Source of the DNA: an uncultured Clostridia bacterium
Lineage (GTDB): Bacteria > Bacillota > Clostridia > TANB77 > CAG-508
Direction of reading: 5' to 3'
Length of the DNA: 38,583 nucleotides
Assembly: GCA_944388765.1 (NCBI GenBank)
Contig: CALXKA010000010.1
Coordinates: forward strand, 1-38,583
The translations under genes were made by a program, and so were the position numbers. The notes under the pieces were generated by a model, which was not told the DNA's origin, ran no database searches, and worked only from the letters and a program-made list of their open reading frames with translations. This document shows, one piece after another, positions 8,036 through 16,431 of the stretch (positions within the stretch are counted from its first letter, which is position 1; the number at the start of each line of letters is the position of its first letter).

Positions 8036-8250
8036 TACAAAAAACACCCCAATGGATATTAAATTATCCATAGGAGTGTAATATTTACACGGTTCCATCC
8101 TATTTTTCACTTGATTATAAGATTATAACGTATCTAAAACGTCTAGCTTTTTCACTAGAAACTTTGAAGAGGTAGTTTTTCAAATATGTTTTCATAAGTT
8201 AGCTTTCAGCCAACGGCTAACCCTCTCTAAATGTAACCTATATTTTACTT
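8036..8250 (-). promoter_or_regulatory. T-box riboswitch of thrS
   Basis: The leader contains the T-box sequence TGGAACCGTG (minus strand, 8088-8097), which is the antiterminator side that binds the acceptor end of uncharged tRNA. A terminator hairpin follows (arms 8044-8058 and 8065-8079) with a T run. Upstream a stem I region runs from AGAGAGGG (about 8220-8230) to CCTCTT (about 8165-8170). The triplet just before the closing strand is ACC or ACT, both threonine codons, so the specifier fits thrS and the adjacent tRNA-Thr(GGT). Low charged tRNA-Thr would favour readthrough into thrS. Confidence 0.9.
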
Positions 8251-8280
8251 TTTCTCTTACTCGTTTTTTATATATTATTT

Positions 8281-8309
8281 ATTTTAATATCTTTTTTGCA
8301 AAAAGTCAA
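8281..8309 (-). promoter_or_regulatory. Promoter of the T-box/thrS transcript
   Basis: -35 TTGACT (8304-8309), 17-base spacer, -10 TAAAAT (8281-8286). It lies between the tRNA gene and the T-box, so thrS can be expressed apart from the tRNA. Confidence 0.6.
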
Positions 8310-8317
8310 TAGAAATT

Positions 8318-8351
8318 ATTTGCTTTTATAACTAATTTGCTTTTATAACTA
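8318..8351. repeat. Two-copy 17-base tandem repeat
   Basis: The unit ATTTGCTTTTATAACTA occurs at 8318-8334 and again, identical, at 8335-8351, between the tRNA-Thr gene and the thrS promoter. Confidence 0.8.
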
Positions 8352-8383
8352 ATTATGTAGAATTTATCTTTTTATAGTCTAAA

Positions 8384-8459
8384 TGGGGCTTCCAACGGGA
8401 ATTGAACCCGTGACCTCTACCTTACCAAGGTAGCACTCTACCAACTGAGCTATGGAAGC
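8384..8459 (-). tRNA. tRNA-Thr (anticodon GGT)
   Basis: A complete cloverleaf on the minus strand. The acceptor stem is GCTTCCA/TGGAAGC, the D arm GCTCAGTTGGTAGAG, the anticodon stem CTACC/GGTAG with loop TTGGTAA (anticodon GGT), and the T arm contains GGTTCAATTCC. CCA is encoded at the 3' end (8384-8386). It reads ACC and ACT threonine codons and is the expected ligand of the neighbouring T-box. Confidence 0.95.
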
Positions 8460-8470
8460 AAATTTTAGTA

Positions 8471-8521
8471 TTAAAAAGTAATTTTATTAAAAAATTTAGA
8501 GTTAATAAAATTACTTTTTAA
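8471..8521 (-). terminator. Perfect inverted repeat between sigH and tRNA-Thr
   Basis: 18-base perfect arms (8471-8488 and 8504-8521) with a 15-base loop, 12 bases after the sigH stop. AT-rich; probably the sigH terminator or a processing site ahead of the tRNA. Confidence 0.7.
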
Positions 8522-8533
8522 ATTTCCAAAATT

Positions 8534-9178
8534 CTAATTTTCAAACATATTTTTTATTGCTTTCTTTCTTATTCTTTGTATAGCATTATCAACTGATTTT
8601 ACAGGTGCCTTTAATTTTTGCGCTATAACATTATAGCTTTCACCATTTATAAATCTGTCTAAAACTTGTTTCTCAAATTTACTTAGCGATTTCTCGATTC
8701 CATCTTGCACTTGTTTATAATACTCTTTTTTCATTACTGTTTCCAAAGGGTCTTCAACCGAATTACTATTAAATGTATCTATTAGCTCTACACTATTTTC
8801 TTCATTATTATCATATGCAGCTATATTCAAAGATAAATATGAATTTAACGGCATATGTTTTTGTCTATTAGAAGTTTTTATAGCTGTTATTAATTGTCTT
8901 TCTATACACATATTAGCAAATGTTTTAAATGTATTTTGCTTGCTTTTATCAAAATTTTTAATTGCTTTATATAATCCTATCATACCTTCTTGAACTATAT
9001 CTTCTTTTTCCGCACCAATCAAAAAATATTTTCCTACTTTTATATTTACTAATTCTTTATATTTATTTAATAAATATGTTAAAGCCTTTTCGTCTCCTGC
9101 TTTTATCTTTGATATTATATCTTCATCTTTTAAATTTTGATAATTATTAGTTGCAAAAAATACATTTTGTTCCTGCAT
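8534..9178 (-). CDS. sigH: RNA polymerase sigma factor SigH (Spo0H type)
   Basis: A sigma-70 family factor of 214 residues for the transition to stationary phase and early sporulation. Region 2 includes the SigH-typical stretches FLIGAEKEDIVQEGMIGLYKAI and ITAIKTSNRQKHMPLNSY, almost the same as in Bacillus SigH. Region 4 carries the helix-turn-helix YNVIAQKLKAPVKSVDNAIQRIRKK at the C end. GGAGG lies 11 bases before the ATG. It has its own strong promoter and an inverted repeat after the stop. Its targets here may include spoVS and other sporulation genes, but I saw no clear SigH promoter. Confidence 0.93.
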   Translation of the reverse strand: MQEQNVFFATNNYQNLKDEDIISKIKAGDEKALTYLLNKYKELVNIKVGKYFLIGAEKEDIVQEGMIGLYKAIKNFDKSKQNTFKTFANMCIERQLITAIKTSNRQKHMPLNSYLSLNIAAYDNNEENSVELIDTFNSNSVEDPLETVMKKEYYKQVQDGIEKSLSKFEKQVLDRFINGESYNVIAQKLKAPVKSVDNAIQRIRKKAIKNMFEN

Positions 9179-9211
9179 TAGTCAAATTACCTCCAAATGT
9201 GCTTTTTTAGT

Positions 9212-9240
9212 ATTATATACACCTTAAATTACAATGTCAA
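9212..9240 (-). promoter_or_regulatory. Promoter of sigH
   Basis: -35 TTGACA (9235-9240), 17-base spacer, -10 TATAAT (9212-9217): full consensus. Confidence 0.75.
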
Positions 9241-9257
9241 GCTATTTTTAGAATAAA

Positions 9258-10997
9258 TTACTTTATTTCTAGTTCTTCTTTTAACATTGACCAGAACTCA
9301 TCTGTTTCCATATCTTTTTCCCAAGATGCAACTCCTGCTAAATTATGTTCCTTAATCAAAGAAACTTTTGCCTTCAAAGAATCTATATCCTCTATCCAAA
9401 TCTGTCTTGTATTATCACCATCTGAATATTCTACATAGTTTTGTTTTAAATCATCATTCCATTTCTTTTCTGTGCCTTCTGGTATTACATTATCAATATT
9501 TTTCATAGCTACTGTTGGATTACTTATTATATCTCCTTCTGAATTAGTTGTCCAAACTCTTGTATATAATGGAACAGCTAAAATTATTTTTTCTGGTTCT
9601 ATTTCTTCTGTTGTCAAAAATTTATTCAAACTTAATTCCACCCAATCATATCCTGCCGTTGTACCTGGTTTAGTACTTGATACACCATTTTGATCATAAG
9701 CCATAAAAATTATATAATCAGCTACATCTCCTATTACATTTCTATCAAAACATAATGACCAAGTTTCTCCTCCATCTGGTGCTGTCACATCAACAGAGGT
9801 AACTAATCCTATTTCTTTTAATCTAGGAGTAAGTTCTATTATGAATCTCGAATACATATCAATATCTTCTTGTCTCATATTTTCAAAATCTACGTTTATT
9901 CCATCTAAATCATATTTCACACACATATTTACAATATCTTCAATTAATTCTTGCCTTTTTGTATAACTATTCATAATTTCTGATGTAATTGATAAACTTT
10001 CTCTTGCTGCTTCTGCATTTGATACCATTGGCCATACCTTATATCCATTATTATGGGTCCATTCAATATATGCTTGTCCTTCGTCTCCAACATTTTCTTT
10101 TAGCTTTCCATCTGAATCTAAATAGAAAAATGCTGGTGAAACTACATTTACTCCATCTATTGTTGTTCCACTTCTATCTGGTGCAGAACCATATTGTGAA
10201 AAATAATCCCATGTCAAATTTATTTTTCCTTCAATTTGCTTTTCTTCTTCCATATTTTGTCTTATTACAAATTCATTTTCTAATTTGTTTGACTTCATGT
10301 ATCCAATTTTTCCACTTTGTGTTCTTATTCTAGAATAACCATTTTCAGATGAAATGACTATTACTGTATCTCCTTTTTCTACTCTATCTACTGTTTTTGC
10401 TATAAAATTTGTAGAAGATTTAACTGCTAAATTTGATGTTACTATTGCTTGTTTTTGTTCTCTATCCAAAGAATCCATTGTTATAACTTTTGTACTCTCA
10501 ATATTTTCTATCTCAATATTATATATATCCTTCATCTCTGAGATTGGAATATATATAGTATCATCTCTATTTATTACATGCGCATAAATTTCTTTTTTCG
10601 ATCCATTTACTGTCATTTCATTATTTTCAAATCCTATTGCAGCAATTTTTTTATCATATGTTGTAATAATCTGATTTGTTTCTTCATCTTCATATATATA
10701 TTTATCAAAGAAATTTGCAATATCTGATTTAGATAAATATATAACATTATTTTCAATCAATATTTCATTTTTCAAATTTGATGTAACATTTCTATTATTT
10801 ATAACTAAATTTGTTGTTTTATTATTATCTAATATAACAAAATTATTTACAATCATAGCTATAATAAAAATTGCAAATAAAGCTATAATCGTTATAAAAG
10901 TTTTCTTTATTATTTTTTTCTTTTTCTCTATTTCTTCTTTTGACATTTTTGTTTTTTGCTTTTGTACTTTTCTTTCTACTCTTCTTCCTTGTTTCAT
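9258..10997 (-). CDS. Membrane-anchored GH18 glycoside hydrolase with SH3b domain
   Basis: A probable cell-wall or spore-wall hydrolase of the GH18 (YaaH/chitinase-like) group, 579 residues from the chosen start. A positively charged N-terminal tail is followed by one membrane helix at about 30-52, a copper-amine-oxidase-like N-domain (about 60-180), a bacterial SH3 domain (about 187-241) and the GH18 barrel (about 255-575). The catalytic motif DGINVDFE lies at about 365-372, with Glu372 the acid. The ATG at 10997 sits 9 bases after AAGGA; the in-frame ATG 11006 is possible, and a TTG further upstream lacks a ribosome site. The membrane anchor places the enzyme outside the membrane facing peptidoglycan. 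Confidence 0.85.
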   Translation of the reverse strand: MKQGRRVERKVQKQKTKMSKEEIEKKKKIIKKTFITIIALFAIFIIAMIVNNFVILDNNKTTNLVINNRNVTSNLKNEILIENNVIYLSKSDIANFFDKYIYEDEETNQIITTYDKKIAAIGFENNEMTVNGSKKEIYAHVINRDDTIYIPISEMKDIYNIEIENIESTKVITMDSLDREQKQAIVTSNLAVKSSTNFIAKTVDRVEKGDTVIVISSENGYSRIRTQSGKIGYMKSNKLENEFVIRQNMEEEKQIEGKINLTWDYFSQYGSAPDRSGTTIDGVNVVSPAFFYLDSDGKLKENVGDEGQAYIEWTHNNGYKVWPMVSNAEAARESLSITSEIMNSYTKRQELIEDIVNMCVKYDLDGINVDFENMRQEDIDMYSRFIIELTPRLKEIGLVTSVDVTAPDGGETWSLCFDRNVIGDVADYIIFMAYDQNGVSSTKPGTTAGYDWVELSLNKFLTTEEIEPEKIILAVPLYTRVWTTNSEGDIISNPTVAMKNIDNVIPEGTEKKWNDDLKQNYVEYSDGDNTRQIWIEDIDSLKAKVSLIKEHNLAGVASWEKDMETDEFWSMLKEELEIK

Positions 10998-11088
10998 ATA
11001 TTTCATTCCTTTTCTATTTAAAATTCTTTTATAATATATCACAAAATAGTTTTTTATCAAATAGATTTTATAAATTTTTAATAATATT

Positions 11089-11793
11089 TTATCTTTTCAT
11101 TTTTTTCAATTCTTCTTTTTGCACATTAGTTATTCTAAAAGACTCCCTTGCTTTTTGTAATGCTTTATTATATGTAAAATCATCTAATTTACAGTTTTTA
11201 CTTTTCAAATATTTAATTGTTTCATCATAATATTTAATCAAACATAATGAAACTGCCCATGCAATTGCCATTTGTACATAATATTTATTGTTTCTTATAT
11301 TATTAAAGATTTCAAAATCTTTCTGCAAATATTCTTTTTCTATATAAAAATCTAATATCATAACAATTGAAAATCTCAAATAGAATTCTTTATCTGATTT
11401 TAAATATTCTTGTATAAATTCCCACATATCTTTTTTATATTTTTTTGTGATTTTTAAACCTGCACAAAAGCCATCACATACAGCCCAATTATCTATTTTA
11501 GGTATAAAATCCTTAATATAATCCTTTATCACATTAAAATCTTTCTCTTTTGATAATCCTATTATCATCCCTTGTAGCATTATTTCTTCATAATATTCAT
11601 TATCTATATTTGATAATAAATTTTTTATTTCATATTGTTGTATTAATTCTTTTGCATATTTTCTTAATACTGGTACTCTAACACCTATTATATTATTTGT
11701 ATTCGGACATAATTTATTATGAAATTCTTGATATTTCTTATCTGCTAATTTAAGTAAATGTTTCTTTATTTCTATTCTTACATTATTACTCAT
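11089..11793 (-). CDS. DNA alkylation repair protein, AlkD-like HEAT-repeat family
   Basis: A protein of 234 residues of the PF08713 family, whose AlkD members are DNA glycosylases for alkylated bases. The start region LADKKYQEFHNKLCPN, then IIGVRVPVLRKYAKEL, DNWAVCDGFCAGLK and FYLRFSIVMILDFYI are the signature segments of the repeat superhelix. Many clostridial members of this subfamily are uncharacterised, so glycosylase activity is inferred. The start has a GGTGGAGG ribosome site and a consensus promoter upstream. It is monocistronic or possibly read with the GH18 gene, which follows after about 90 bases. Confidence 0.88.
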   Translation of the reverse strand: MSNNVRIEIKKHLLKLADKKYQEFHNKLCPNTNNIIGVRVPVLRKYAKELIQQYEIKNLLSNIDNEYYEEIMLQGMIIGLSKEKDFNVIKDYIKDFIPKIDNWAVCDGFCAGLKITKKYKKDMWEFIQEYLKSDKEFYLRFSIVMILDFYIEKEYLQKDFEIFNNIRNNKYYVQMAIAWAVSLCLIKYYDETIKYLKSKNCKLDDFTYNKALQKARESFRITNVQKEELKKMKR

Positions 11794-11824
11794 ATTTATT
11801 TTCCTCCACCTATCGAGTTATTTC

Positions 11825-11853
11825 ATTATACATTAATATTTAAATAGTATCAA
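11825..11853 (-). promoter_or_regulatory. Promoter of the AlkD-like gene
   Basis: -35 TTGATA (11848-11853), 17-base spacer, -10 TATAAT (11825-11830). Confidence 0.65.
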
Positions 11854-11861
11854 TATTAAAA

Positions 11862-11881
11862 AAATGACAATTATGTCATTT
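11862..11881 (-). terminator. Terminator of the glycosyltransferase operon
   Basis: AAATGACA-ATTA-TGTCATTT hairpin followed on the minus strand by a run of T. Confidence 0.8.
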
Positions 11882-11917
11882 CTCATCTTTTATTTTATTT
11901 GATAATAATTTCTAACA

Positions 11918-12754
11918 TTAATCTTTTTCGTTTATATAATCTTCTGGGAAGATAGAATTTTCAATAATATCTAATCTTTTTTTACACATATTTATTTCTT
12001 TTTTTATAATAATATCAATTTCCTTCGTCGGATTTGTATGCTTCATTTTTAATAAATCTTTCAAATTTTGAACTGTATCCTCTATATTTTTAAAACTAAT
12101 TGTTGTTGTCATACTATTTTTTCTTCCACTTATATAATGGTGGACTATATAATCAGCTATTTTATAACTTTTTGCTTTCATAACACCGTTATATACAAAT
12201 AATACATCCTCATAAAAACGATTTTCTGGAAATCTAATATTGTTTTCCGCTAAAAAATTTCTTTTCCAGCACTTACTCCATACATTTGGATATTTATCAC
12301 TAGCTGCTCTATATGTTTTTGTACAATTTTCTTCATTTGGAATAACAATTTCTTCTCTATTTCCTTCAATTTTAAACCCTAAGTATATGATATCAGGCTC
12401 ATCATGTCCTATTGTCTTGTTCAATCTATCTAACACTTCTGGGTCTGCTAAATGATCATCTCCATCAAGAAATACTATATATTCTCCTGTCGCAATATCC
12501 AATCCTATATTTCTAGCTCCCCCAGCATTTTTTTCTTTATCACTTTTCTTAAAAATTATATTTTTATATTTTAATGATAACTCTAATATTTTATCTGCTG
12601 TTTTATCTGTTGAACAGGCATCTATAACAATTATTTCTATATCTTTAAAGCTTTGATTTTCAACACTTATAATAGCTCTTTCTATGTATTCTTCTATGTT
12701 ATATCCAATAATAATAACACTAAATCTCTTATTCTTTACTTGCTGGTCCCTCAT
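11918..12754 (-). CDS. Family 2 glycosyltransferase
   Basis: An inverting GT-A glycosyltransferase of 278 residues that would add a sugar from a nucleotide donor to a surface polysaccharide or glycolipid. FSVIIIGYNIEEYIERAI, IIVIDACSTDKT and the DxD-type motif FLDGDDHL (about residues 94-101) define the nucleotide-binding half. The second half is variable, as expected for the acceptor site. Its ATG lies inside the upstream glycosyltransferase gene (26-base overlap) behind GGAGAGGAG, so the two are translationally coupled. Donor and acceptor cannot be told from sequence. Confidence 0.88.
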   Translation of the reverse strand: MRDQQVKNKRFSVIIIGYNIEEYIERAIISVENQSFKDIEIIVIDACSTDKTADKILELSLKYKNIIFKKSDKEKNAGGARNIGLDIATGEYIVFLDGDDHLADPEVLDRLNKTIGHDEPDIIYLGFKIEGNREEIVIPNEENCTKTYRAASDKYPNVWSKCWKRNFLAENNIRFPENRFYEDVLFVYNGVMKAKSYKIADYIVHHYISGRKNSMTTTISFKNIEDTVQNLKDLLKMKHTNPTKEIDIIIKKEINMCKKRLDIIENSIFPEDYINEKD

Positions 12755-13874
12755 TTATATTGAACTCCTCTCCATTTAATATACTATCAAATAACTTTAA
12801 TATATTATTTGCTGCTATACTACTTGTCCATTTTTCAGTGATAAAAGTATAAGCATTTTTTCCAATCTTTTTTCTTAATTCCCTATTTTCTATTAATTTT
12901 TTAGTTTTTCTTTCTAATTCATCATATGTTTTATATGTAAATCCATTTTCTCCTTCTTTTATGAGAAATGGTACTGAACCCATCCTTACATTGGCCACAA
13001 TTGCACACCCTGCATTCATAGATTCATTTACAACAGCTCCCCATCCTTCTTGTTTATCACTTGTACCAATAAATATGTCAGCTTCTTCCATGTATTCTTT
13101 AACCTTATCACTTGGCACTTGCCCTACTACTTCTATTACGTTGTCTAAATTTATTTTACTTATTTTTTTCTTTATTTTATTTATCAATTCACCTGTACCC
13201 AGCATCTTTATTTCAAAATCGTAATTTTGCTTTTTTAAGTTTTTTGCTAACTTTAAAACAACCTCAGGATGTTTCCACTTTATATACCTAGCCACCCATA
13301 TTATCTGTACCTTTTCTTTACTTTGTTTTTTCTCTATTAATTCATTAATGTCATATTCATTTGTTTTTAAAAAATATCCCCATTTAAATATTTTATTTTT
13401 GTATAGCCCAAGTAAATTAAAGTCTTTGGCCCCATATGCATTTGCACATAACAAATATAAATTTTTATTTTTTCGATATTTAATATGTCTTTGATAAAAT
13501 AATTTTAGTTTTTCTTTATTAAATATTGTTTTTAAAAATCCATCTGGAAAAATAAATACCCTTGCCCTATATCTAAAAGTTAATTTATCTTGCCTTAGAC
13601 GTTCTTCTATTAATTCATCTGTTGTTGACCCTATAATTACAACATCACTATCTATTGCAAGCTTTTTTGCTTTGTTATACATATCCTTACTTTCATATGC
13701 TCTAATTACAAAGTCATATTTTTTGTCTAAATCTTCAAATCCTAAGTCTAGTCTCCACTGAAATATTTTAACTGTTGATACAAATTTAAAATTGTCTCCT
13801 AATCTTTTTTTCATTTCTAGGCAAAAAGGTAATTGATGATGCGTTAAAAAATTAGAATAAAAAGTAACTTTCAT
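12729..13874 (-). CDS. Family 4-like (GT-B) glycosyltransferase
   Basis: A retaining GT-B glycosyltransferase, 381 residues. The N half (MKVTFYSNFLTHHQ) is the acceptor side. The C half carries VQIIWVARYIKWKHPEVVLKLA and the nucleotide-sugar motif EGWGAVVNESMNAGCAIVA with paired glutamates. It shares an operon and a 26-base overlap with the family 2 glycosyltransferase. Only two transferases are present, with no flippase or polymerase beside them, so this is a small glycan-modifying pair rather than a full capsule locus. AGGAGG precedes the ATG. Confidence 0.87.
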   Translation of the reverse strand: MKVTFYSNFLTHHQLPFCLEMKKRLGDNFKFVSTVKIFQWRLDLGFEDLDKKYDFVIRAYESKDMYNKAKKLAIDSDVVIIGSTTDELIEERLRQDKLTFRYRARVFIFPDGFLKTIFNKEKLKLFYQRHIKYRKNKNLYLLCANAYGAKDFNLLGLYKNKIFKWGYFLKTNEYDINELIEKKQSKEKVQIIWVARYIKWKHPEVVLKLAKNLKKQNYDFEIKMLGTGELINKIKKKISKINLDNVIEVVGQVPSDKVKEYMEEADIFIGTSDKQEGWGAVVNESMNAGCAIVANVRMGSVPFLIKEGENGFTYKTYDELERKTKKLIENRELRKKIGKNAYTFITEKWTSSIAANNILKLFDSILNGEEFNINEGPASKE

Positions 13875-13900
13875 TTTCTCCTCCTTTATGTTTCCTTTGT

Positions 13901-13929
13901 ATTATAACACATTTCGACATTTTCATCAA
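13901..13929 (-). promoter_or_regulatory. Promoter of the glycosyltransferase operon
   Basis: -35 TTGATG (13924-13929), 17-base spacer, -10 TATAAT (13901-13906). Confidence 0.6.
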
Positions 13930-13975
13930 ACACTTTTTACATTAGAACTAACATTTAATAAATCTCTGAAATTTT

Positions 13976-14014
13976 AAAAACTGTATTTCCATATATCTTG
14001 GAATACAGTTTTTA
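13976..14014 (-). terminator. Terminator of the cotJ operon
   Basis: AAAAACTGTATTTCCA pairs with TGGAATACAGTTTTT apart from one bulged base; a T/A-rich tail follows on the minus strand. Confidence 0.8.
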
Positions 14015-14039
14015 TTAAAATACGAATACTAATTTAAAA

Positions 14040-14630
14040 TTAGCAATTATTATTTATATAATATTTCTTTTCAGCTAATTTGTCTTGAACTCCTCTTAGC
14101 GCTTCGCCAAATCTTTGGAAGTGTACTACTTCTCTTTCCCTTAAATATCTTAATGGATCTATTACATCTGGATTATCTCTACATAAGTCAATTAATTTTT
14201 CATATGTTGCTCTTGCTTTCTGTTCTGCTGCTAAATCTTCTTGTAAGTTTGCTATTGGATCACCTTTACAAGCTAAAACTGACGCTGTAAAAGGATATCC
14301 CGCTGCTGCTTGTGGATATACATCTACACCATGATCTGTATAATATGCTCCTAAACCTGCTTTCTCTATTTCTTCAATACTTGCGTTTTTAGTTAATTGA
14401 TGTACTATTGTTCCTACCATTTCTAAATGAGCTAACTCTTCTGTTCCTATATCATTTAATATTGCTTTTGCTTTTTGATCTGGCATACCAAATCTTTGTG
14501 ATAAGTATCTTAAAGATGCTGCAAGTTCTCCATCTGGTCCACCATATTGAGAAATAATTACTTTTGCAAGTTTTGGATCTGTACATTTTATATTTATTGG
14601 ATATTGTAACATTTTATTATAAGTCCACAT
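14040..14630 (-). CDS. cotJC: Spore coat protein CotJC, manganese-catalase family
   Basis: An inner spore-coat protein of 196 residues with the four-helix di-iron/di-manganese fold of manganese catalases. It starts MWTYNKMLQYPINIKC, as CotJC proteins do. Metal-ligand motifs are visible: GGPDGELAASLRY, TEELAHLEMVG (Glu and His ligands), DLAAEQKARATYE, and EREVVHFQRFGEAL. The correct start is the ATG at 14630, whose A overlaps the cotJB stop codon (TAATG). A longer reading frame upstream merely overlaps cotJB. CotJC may remove peroxide or act only structurally. Confidence 0.95.
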   Translation of the reverse strand: MWTYNKMLQYPINIKCTDPKLAKVIISQYGGPDGELAASLRYLSQRFGMPDQKAKAILNDIGTEELAHLEMVGTIVHQLTKNASIEEIEKAGLGAYYTDHGVDVYPQAAAGYPFTASVLACKGDPIANLQEDLAAEQKARATYEKLIDLCRDNPDVIDPLRYLREREVVHFQRFGEALRGVQDKLAEKKYYINNNC

Positions 14631-14941
14631 TAATAATTCCCCCTTTCCCATGGCCATGGCTCTTCTAACCATCTCCACTTGTTGCAAGGGTAATTTATAG
14701 TAAGAGGGCCATAAACTTTTTGATATTTGTCTTTTAATTCTTTTGATTGTTTACAATATTTTCTGTGTAAACAAAGTGCCTTTTGATCTTCTGGATGTGT
14801 ATCTAGGTATAAAGCAAGTTCTGTAATTCCAAATTCTAAGCAACGGATTTCTCTTATCATTTCTTCTCTCATATCACAGTCAACTGTATTTTCTTCTTGA
14901 TTACAACAACATCCACAGTTTCTTTTTTCTTCTACTGACAT
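14630..14941 (-). CDS. cotJB: Spore coat protein CotJB
   Basis: A small spore-coat protein of 103 residues. The N end is Cys-rich (NCGCCCNQEE). The family core begins near REEMIREIRCLEFGITELALYLDTHPED, and the C end has the aromatic motif WRWLEEPWPWERGNY. Middle gene of the operon: its start overlaps the end of cotJA by 10 bases and its stop overlaps the cotJC ATG. Assembled with CotJC in the coat. Confidence 0.95.
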   Translation of the reverse strand: MSVEEKRNCGCCCNQEENTVDCDMREEMIREIRCLEFGITELALYLDTHPEDQKALCLHRKYCKQSKELKDKYQKVYGPLTINYPCNKWRWLEEPWPWERGNY

Positions 14942-15294
14942 TTATTGCACCCCTTTCCTATCTCATTCATATTTTCTATCATCCTTATTTCCTCCATACT
15001 TTGACCAGGAACATAAGGGCTTACCAATTCTGGAAATATTGTTCCCATTTTTAAACCAACACAAGGTTTAAAAGTTTTATTCATATATTGATATGGTACA
15101 TAACTTTGAGCAAGCATTGGATTTTCTGGAAATACATTATATTCTTCTTCAAAACCACATTCGCAATCATTAGTCATATCTTCATATGAAATTACTTCGC
15201 TACATTGATTTTCAATGATGTCATTTTGCATTTCACAATCACTATTTTGATAATCATTATTCATGCAATAACATTTTCTACAATTTCTAAACAT
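14932..15294 (-). CDS. cotJA: Spore coat-associated protein CotJA
   Basis: First gene of the cotJ operon, 120 residues. The CotJA core is YVPYQYMNKTFKPCVGLKMGTIFPELVSPY. It is preceded by a family-atypical, acidic and Cys-rich N-terminal extension of about 60 residues (RNCRKCYCMNN, DCECGFEEEYN). The ATG follows AAAGGAGG. The sequence CATATAAT about 35 bases upstream fits the CATANNNT -10 element of the mother-cell factors sigma-E/sigma-K, which would agree with known cotJ control; I could not find a good -35. Confidence 0.92.
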   Translation of the reverse strand: MFRNCRKCYCMNNDYQNSDCEMQNDIIENQCSEVISYEDMTNDCECGFEEEYNVFPENPMLAQSYVPYQYMNKTFKPCVGLKMGTIFPELVSPYVPGQSMEEIRMIENMNEIGKGCNKCQ

Positions 15295-15356
15295 TTTTCT
15301 TCCTCCTTTATTGCATTATATGACATGTTTTTCTAAAAAGTTCGTTTAAAAGCAAA

Positions 15357-15397
15357 AAAACAAACCATATACTAATTTCTAGTACATGGTTTGTTTT
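15357..15397 (-). terminator. Terminator of the diacylglycerol kinase gene
   Basis: AAAACAAACCAT/ATGGTTTGTTTT stem with an extended loop and a T run on the minus strand. Confidence 0.85.
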
Positions 15398-15407
15398 CTT
15401 AACATTA

Positions 15408-15794
15408 TTATAGAAATAAATTTATAATTTTAGGTAGAAATATCACTATTCCTACTAGTATTGCTGTAATTGACGATACCAATACAGCTCCTGCTGCTAT
15501 ATCTTTTGCAAGTTTTGCTTTATCATTTTTTTGAGGCATAGCTAAATCAACTGTCACTTCAATTGCAGTATTTAATAACTCTGCTGTTATTACAAATCCA
15601 AAAAGTAAAAAACATATTGCCCATTCTATATAATCTATTTTTAACAAGATTCCTAAAAAAACTACTATTGCTGTAACAATAAAATGTATCTTTAAATTTT
15701 GTTCCGTTTTGAAAGCACTTTGTATACCTTCAATAGCATATTTAAAACTATTTTTCAATTTTTTCTTATTTATCTTTTTATATTCTTTCTTCAT
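15408..15794 (-). CDS. dgkA: Diacylglycerol/undecaprenol kinase
   Basis: An integral membrane lipid kinase of 128 residues with three membrane helices. The signature ELLNTAIEVTVDL sits at about 72-84, and the N-terminal FKYAIEGIQSAFKTEQNLKIH is typical of the Gram-positive enzyme, which phosphorylates undecaprenol and so feeds the carrier lipid pool for cell-wall synthesis. Usually found with ybeY and other genes; here it follows the DUF308 gene with 26 bases between them, so they may be co-transcribed. Confidence 0.92.
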   Translation of the reverse strand: MKKEYKKINKKKLKNSFKYAIEGIQSAFKTEQNLKIHFIVTAIVVFLGILLKIDYIEWAICFLLFGFVITAELLNTAIEVTVDLAMPQKNDKAKLAKDIAAGAVLVSSITAILVGIVIFLPKIINLFL

Positions 15795-15820
15795 CGTTCC
15801 TCCACTTTTTTAATTAGTTA

Positions 15821-16351
15821 TTATAAATAATTATCCACTTTTTTGATAAATATTATATTTTCTATAATATCAATAATTCCATAAATCAATATTATAACAC
15901 CAATCATCTGTAACATTGATCCTTGATTTACTAACATGTATATTCCAGCTATAAGTGTTATAATAGATAATATTAAAGTTGTTATCCATAATTTTGATTT
16001 ATAATCTTTCCATATAATAGATGTTTGTAAATTCATAATTCCACTATAAATAATCCATATTGATATTAAAGTTCTAAACACAGAAAAAATTATATCACCA
16101 CAGAACATAATAACAATTCCTGTTATTATGGCAACTATTGAAATAGCAATTAAATAGTTATCTGTTTTCCCTTTGTATAAATAGTCAAAAAATTTTAATA
16201 CTCCTATTATTATACAAATAACACCTAATATAATAGAAATCATAGCTGTAATTACTTCGGGACTAACTATTAACATTATTCCCAATAATATGAATACTAA
16301 TGCTATTATTATATCTGTCCATCCTGATTTTTTTAACAATTTTTCTAACAT
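15821..16351 (-). CDS. DUF308 (HdeD-like) membrane protein
   Basis: A protein of 176 residues with six predicted membrane helices and very short loops (pattern SGWTDIIIALVFILLGIMLIV and IIGVLKFFDYLYKGKTDN). This is the HdeD/DUF308 family found in many bacteria. Its function in Firmicutes is unknown; the Escherichia coli HdeD is linked to acid resistance. It begins a short operon with the lipid kinase. The start is assigned from the first ATG; no strong ribosome site (only AGAAGTGAT). Confidence 0.82.
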   Translation of the reverse strand: MLEKLLKKSGWTDIIIALVFILLGIMLIVSPEVITAMISIILGVICIIIGVLKFFDYLYKGKTDNYLIAISIVAIITGIVIMFCGDIIFSVFRTLISIWIIYSGIMNLQTSIIWKDYKSKLWITTLILSIITLIAGIYMLVNQGSMLQMIGVIILIYGIIDIIENIIFIKKVDNYL

Positions 16352-16431
16352 ATCATCACTTCTTTTCTAATTATATATAATAAATATTGTACATTTACCT
16401 TTTAAATTTGTCAATATATCAAAAACCAAAA

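Noticed and set aside
8300..8360. Start of a CRISPR array at the 17-base repeat
   Set aside because: Only two adjacent copies with no spacers and no cas genes.
14630..14687. Longer N-terminus for CotJC
   Set aside because: The extra residues overlap CotJB; the family start MWTYNK follows its own ribosome site at 14630.
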